Shown here in pieces: positions 60,867 through 64,000 of a stretch of DNA of 64,000 nt (positions are counted from its first letter, which is position 1; the number at the start of each line of letters is the position of its first letter). Under the pieces are notes generated by a model. It made no database searches. It worked only from the letters and a program-made list of their open reading frames with translations, and had not been told where the DNA came from. The position numbers and the translations under genes were made by a program. This DNA is from Roseibium sp. MMSF_3544. GTDB taxonomy: Bacteria > Pseudomonadota > Alphaproteobacteria > Rhizobiales > Stappiaceae. The stretch is from contig NZ_JASHKA010000007.1 in assembly GCF_030732845.1 (NCBI RefSeq), positions 124,001 to 188,000 of the forward strand, in the 5' to 3' direction.

Positions 60867-62012
60867 ATGATCAATCTTTCAAAACTGGCGGAACTGGCTA
60901 GGGATCCCAGTGCCATCGGCAGAAAAAGCCTGGTGAGCACGCTTACGGATCTGTTTGTCACTGCCGGTGATGACCGTGATGAGCAGATCAGTCTGCTTTT
61001 CGGCGACATCGTTTTGAAAGTTTTGGGGCAGCTGGAAGAAGAAACCCGCATGATCCTGGCAAAAAGAGTTTGCCGCGAACAGGGTGCGCCCCGCGATCTC
61101 ATGGTCAAGCTGGCAAACGACGCGATCGCCGTAGCTGAACCTGTACTGACGAATTCACCCGCTCTGACTTCAGAAGACCTGGTCGCAATTGCCTCATCGG
61201 CGTCGATGGAACATCTGGGCGCGATCGCAGGCCGGAAGACGGTCGACAAGGCGGTCACATCTGTGCTGGTCGACCGAGGCGACAGCAAGGTATTGACCAA
61301 AGTTGCCGAGAACGAAGGCGCGGAGTTCGCCCAGTCTTCATTCCTCAAGCTGGTGGAAAAGGCGCGCACGGATGAAGCCATTCAGGCGGCTCTCGTGAAC
61401 CGGCCGGATTTGCCCGAAGACGCGGCGCAAGCCTTGTTGCCATTCCTGACCAACGCATTGCAGGAACGTATTACGGCGCTGGGCGCCGACAACACGCTTG
61501 TGCAGTTGTTGGCAGAACGTGCTGCGACGGAAGTGGCCGCGCGCGCTCAAAAGCTTGAGGATGCGCGCGAGGAATCCAACGCTCTTATCAAGGACGTGAT
61601 TGCCAAGAAGACCAGGATCGACGACGCCGTCAGGATGTTTGCCCGGTCCGACAGGACCGCCGAGTTGGGTATGCTGCTGGCAAGGGTGAGCGATTTGCCT
61701 CCTGCGGCCGTATCGCAATTGCTGTTCGGCGCGAGCGACAAAGCGTTGATCATTCTCTGCAAGGCCAATGGTGTCACAGCGGCGGCCTACAAGGATGTTT
61801 TGACCATGCGTGCCCGCCGTTTGAGAATGGGCGGACTTGAATTGAATGCCGCCATTCAGCGCTATGACTCGTTGAGTGAAGAGGGCGCGAAGCGCTCCCT
61901 GGAGACCTTGAGAAAATCCGGTGCTTCGTTCGGGCTCAAGTCCGACGATGAAGCCGACGAAAAAAGCGGCTCTCGCTCGAAGAAGAATATTCCGTTTGCA
62001 TCCAGCCGGTAG
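60867..62012 (+). CDS. DUF2336-domain protein
   Basis: A 381-residue, soluble, all-helical protein (LSKLAELARDPSAIGRKSLV; LLFGDIVLKVLGQLEEETRM; LVNRPDLPEDAAQALLPFLT). It matches the DUF2336 family, a HEAT-like alphaproteobacterial family of unknown role, sometimes found with signalling genes. ATG 60867 follows GGAG; the frame is open to 60810. The C-tail is Ser/Lys-rich. It is a single gene, tail to tail with the LysE exporter. Confidence 0.82.
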   Translation: MINLSKLAELARDPSAIGRKSLVSTLTDLFVTAGDDRDEQISLLFGDIVLKVLGQLEEETRMILAKRVCREQGAPRDLMVKLANDAIAVAEPVLTNSPALTSEDLVAIASSASMEHLGAIAGRKTVDKAVTSVLVDRGDSKVLTKVAENEGAEFAQSSFLKLVEKARTDEAIQAALVNRPDLPEDAAQALLPFLTNALQERITALGADNTLVQLLAERAATEVAARAQKLEDAREESNALIKDVIAKKTRIDDAVRMFARSDRTAELGMLLARVSDLPPAAVSQLLFGASDKALIILCKANGVTAAAYKDVLTMRARRLRMGGLELNAAIQRYDSLSEEGAKRSLETLRKSGASFGLKSDDEADEKSGSRSKKNIPFASSR

Positions 62013-62025
62013 CCGGCTGACAGAG

Positions 62026-62652
62026 CTACCCGCTCGACCGTTGCAAAGTGGCTGTCATAGCCGCTGCTGAAATCAGAAAACCGCCACCAACCTTGTTGAC
62101 CAGACGAAGAAGCGACGGGCTTCTGAGTTTTTGGCCGACTGCTGCTGCGGCAAGTGCATAGACGGCTGCGTTCAGGATGCCAAGAACAACGAATGTCGAC
62201 CCGAGCAAGACAAGCTGCGGAGCCACAGCGGCCTGCGGCGCAATGAAATGCGGCAGGAAGGCCATGAAGAAGACAATGCCCTTGGGATTGAGCGACGTCA
62301 CGACATAGGCGTGCCAAAATATTTTCTTGGCGGGAATGTCGTCCATCTGTTGCACGTCGAGCCTTCCCGGACGACTGCGCCACATCTTTATTCCAAGCCA
62401 GACCAGATAGGCCGCCCCGACCCATTTCAGCACTGTAAACGCCGTTGCCGAAGCCGCCAGGATGGCCCCGAGGCCCAAAAGGGAAGCCGTGGCGGCGGTC
62501 GCGTCTCCAAGACCGACGCCCATGACGCTCGCAAAGGCGGACTTGCGCCCTTGAGTCAGCGCGTAGCTGACGACCAGCATGATCGTTGGTCCTGGAATTG
62601 CGAGCACGATCAGCGTTGCAATCACATAGGCCGTATAGAGTTCAAGCGTCAT
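62026..62652 (-). CDS. LysE/RhtB-family exporter
   Basis: A 208-residue membrane protein with six hydrophobic segments and the family motif TLIVLAIPGPTIMLVVSYAL near residue 13, then GVGLGDATAATASLLGLGAI and TSLNPKGIVFFMAFLPHFIA near 120. It exports amino acids such as threonine, homoserine or lysine, or related solutes. ATG 62652 was chosen because resemblance starts there. It converges with the DUF2336 gene, 13 bp apart. Confidence 0.9.
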   Translation of the reverse strand: MTLELYTAYVIATLIVLAIPGPTIMLVVSYALTQGRKSAFASVMGVGLGDATAATASLLGLGAILAASATAFTVLKWVGAAYLVWLGIKMWRSRPGRLDVQQMDDIPAKKIFWHAYVVTSLNPKGIVFFMAFLPHFIAPQAAVAPQLVLLGSTFVVLGILNAAVYALAAAAVGQKLRSPSLLRLVNKVGGGFLISAAAMTATLQRSSG

Positions 62653-62741
62653 TCGGATGGCTCGACAAAAGAAGATCATTCATTAATGCTTGCCGGCAGT
62701 GATCCATAAAAAGAGTCTTGCCGCAAGAGGGTGAAACACGG

Positions 62742-63506
62742 ATGCTGAAAATCGCGCTGCCGAGTGTTTTCGTTTTGGCGATCGGCATGGCGCTTTCCGT
62801 TCCTTCGATTGCTGAAGAGCCGGTCCCAGCGCCCAAGCCGCTGCAGGTCCCTGGCAACACGCGCTTTGTTGAAGGTGTCGATGTTCCGCTGCGCAAGCCG
62901 GTGCCTGAAAAGGCAGCTAAAGCCTCCGCGAAGCAGGAAAGAGTGGAAAAGGCGGCCTGCGACCTTGCAGGCGCGGTCTTTGAGATCAGGACTCCGATTT
63001 CAGGTGAACAGTCCGGCGATGCCGGCTGCGGTATTGAGGAGCCGGTTGCCGTAACGGCGATCGAAACAGGCGCCGAACGCGTGAATTTCAGAGGCACCGT
63101 CACGATCTCCTGCGATTTCGCAAAAATCGTGACAGACTGGGTGCGCTCCGACGTCCTTTCCATTTCCGAAAAACACTTCGACGCAAGAATCGAGACAATC
63201 GCGACCGGGCCCGGGTATCAGTGCCGAAGAAGGAACAACCAGCCGGACGGCAAATTGTCAGAGCATGCGCTGGGCAAGGCAATCGACATTTCAGGGTTTC
63301 GGCTGAGCGACGGTACCTTTGTTTCTGTCGAAAAGGACTGGGGCAAGGATACGAAGAAAGGCCGGTTTCTGAAGACGATCCACGCCAGCGCGTGCAAGCG
63401 GTTCACCACGGTTCTCAGTCCGGAAGGCGACGCTTTTCACCAGTCCCACCTGCATCTCGATATCGGCTGTCATGGCAAGGATTGCACCTATTTGATCTGC
63501 CAGTGA
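62742..63506 (+). CDS. Extensin-like C-terminal domain protein (secreted)
   Basis: A 254-residue protein with an N-terminal signal peptide (MLKIALPSVFVLAIGMALSV, cleavage near SIAEEP) and a Pro/Lys-rich linker. The extensin-like C-terminal domain runs from ~70 to the end: CGIEEPVAVTAIE, the HALGKAIDISGFRL motif and FHQSHLHLDIGCHG, which provide a His/Asp set like that of LAS metallopeptidases. Several Cys suggest disulfides. The family is common in alphaproteobacteria and is suspected to act on peptidoglycan. ATG 62742 begins the signal peptide. Confidence 0.85.
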   Translation: MLKIALPSVFVLAIGMALSVPSIAEEPVPAPKPLQVPGNTRFVEGVDVPLRKPVPEKAAKASAKQERVEKAACDLAGAVFEIRTPISGEQSGDAGCGIEEPVAVTAIETGAERVNFRGTVTISCDFAKIVTDWVRSDVLSISEKHFDARIETIATGPGYQCRRRNNQPDGKLSEHALGKAIDISGFRLSDGTFVSVEKDWGKDTKKGRFLKTIHASACKRFTTVLSPEGDAFHQSHLHLDIGCHGKDCTYLICQ

Positions 63507-63514
63507 GAGCTGTC

Positions 63515-64000
63515 TCAGTAGATCTGAAAGTGGATGTGGTCATCGTGGCGGGCAGCAAAGCACCCCTGGAACCTGACCTTGCCAAATCCGACTTGCAAAG
63601 TGTCACGCAGGTGAGGTTCAAGAAACACCTTCTCGACACGCGCGTCTCTTGCGAGCCAAGTGACAGCGGATTTCGTTCGAAGCCGGTCCAATTGGTAGTC
63701 AGGCCATAGTGGCTGTAGCCATCGCAAGTTCCATCGCATTGTCTTCCAGGTGTCCCAACAGGAGGTGGGTCCGTCTTCGAAATCAAAATAGCCAATTGGG
63801 GACGCTGTTTGACCGGGCAGGTAACCCGTCTCGTCCTGATAGTAGAATGCAAGGTCAAGTTTTCGTCCGTCGTCGTGGGACAGATGCGGCAAAAGGGGAA
63901 ACCCGTCGAAAAACGGGAAACTGCCATCCAACGCAAGCGTCACGGTTCCAGGGTGCTGCCGAGACATGTGATCTGCCAAATCGTGCACGACGGTTCGCAG
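63515..64000 (-). CDS. LAS-type metallopeptidase-like protein (partial)
   Basis: The C-terminal ~160 residues are visible; the frame stays open to the window edge, so the start lies outside (the GTG at 63988 is probably internal). The motifs HLSHDDGRKLDLAFYY and AARHDDHIHFQIY look like the two metal-binding halves of a LAS peptidase (MepA/VanY class), here with a long insert between them. It ends 8 bp from the extensin-like gene on the other strand. The family call is tentative. Confidence 0.55.
   Translation of the reverse strand: MRTVVHDLADHMSRQHPGTVTLALDGSFPFFDGFPLLPHLSHDDGRKLDLAFYYQDETGYLPGQTASPIGYFDFEDGPTSCWDTWKTMRWNLRWLQPLWPDYQLDRLRTKSAVTWLARDARVEKVFLEPHLRDTLQVGFGKVRFQGCFAARHDDHIHFQIY

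Noticed and set aside
1-64000. CRISPR arrays, rRNA or tRNA genes
   Set aside because: No regularly spaced repeats and no cloverleaf- or rRNA-like sequence noticed on reading both strands; a tRNAscan or Infernal run would be needed to exclude them fully.

Overview
The window looks like chromosomal DNA of a marine alphaproteobacterium, most probably of the Roseibium/Labrenzia (Stappiaceae) type. The reasons are the moderately high G+C, the many ABC-transporter-plus-oxidation catabolic operons, a DUF2336 protein, an RTX/metallophosphatase fusion and a carnitine dehydrogenase/thioesterase fusion of the rhizobial kind. The genus is inferred from gene content; no rRNA or tRNA gene was seen.

Layout. 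0-2.9 kb: the start of a large secreted RTX metallophosphatase, a small secreted protein, an ECF sigma factor and a MITE-like element with 29-bp inverted ends at the sigma factor stop codon. 2.9-13.3 kb: an 11-gene leftward catabolic operon (cyclase-family hydrolase, cupin, SDR, 3-hydroxyacyl-CoA-type dehydrogenase, complete Liv-type ABC importer, BKACE/DUF849 enzyme, GST) with a divergent IclR regulator. 13.3-17.7 kb: a 1465-residue membrane protein joining a probably periplasmic beta-propeller to a KAP-type P-loop NTPase. 17.9-20.9 kb: a phage-type immunity and early module, with a CI/LexA-like repressor and two matching 17-bp operator palindromes. 20.9-30.3 kb: a LysR gene, then a rightward cluster (AA_synth-family protein, alpha/beta hydrolase, flavin reductase fused to a NUDIX-like domain, luciferase-like monooxygenase, aldehyde dehydrogenase, FCD regulator, SsuABC/NitT-type importer). 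30.4-49.8 kb: a T7-like (podoviral) set of packaging, tail, internal-virion, fibre and lysis genes, broken up by bacterial cargo genes and lacking recognisable portal and capsid genes. 49.8-51.8 kb: an octaheme cytochrome with HEAT/TPR repeats. 52-59.3 kb: a gamma-butyrobetaine/carnitine degradation operon with a divergent CdhR-like regulator. 59.5-64 kb: azoreductase, a tiny membrane peptide, a DUF2336 protein, a LysE exporter and two convergent LAS-type peptidase-like genes.

How the parts work together. In the carnitine operon, a CoA ligase, acyl-CoA dehydrogenase, CaiD-like hydratase, carnitine dehydrogenase, BKACE and thioesterase form a plausible complete route to glycine betaine. The 2.9-13.3 kb operon follows the same logic (hydroxy-acid dehydrogenase, then BKACE) on an unknown imported substrate.

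The most intriguing feature is the podovirus-like gene set. It is spread over three same-strand blocks (17.9-20.9, 31.2-34.4 and 37.1-49.8 kb). Most of its reading frames look intact, but it has no integrase, portal or capsid gene in the window. A ~96-bp direct repeat brackets the packaging block. It could be a decayed prophage or a domesticated particle resembling a gene transfer agent, and the sequence alone does not decide between these.
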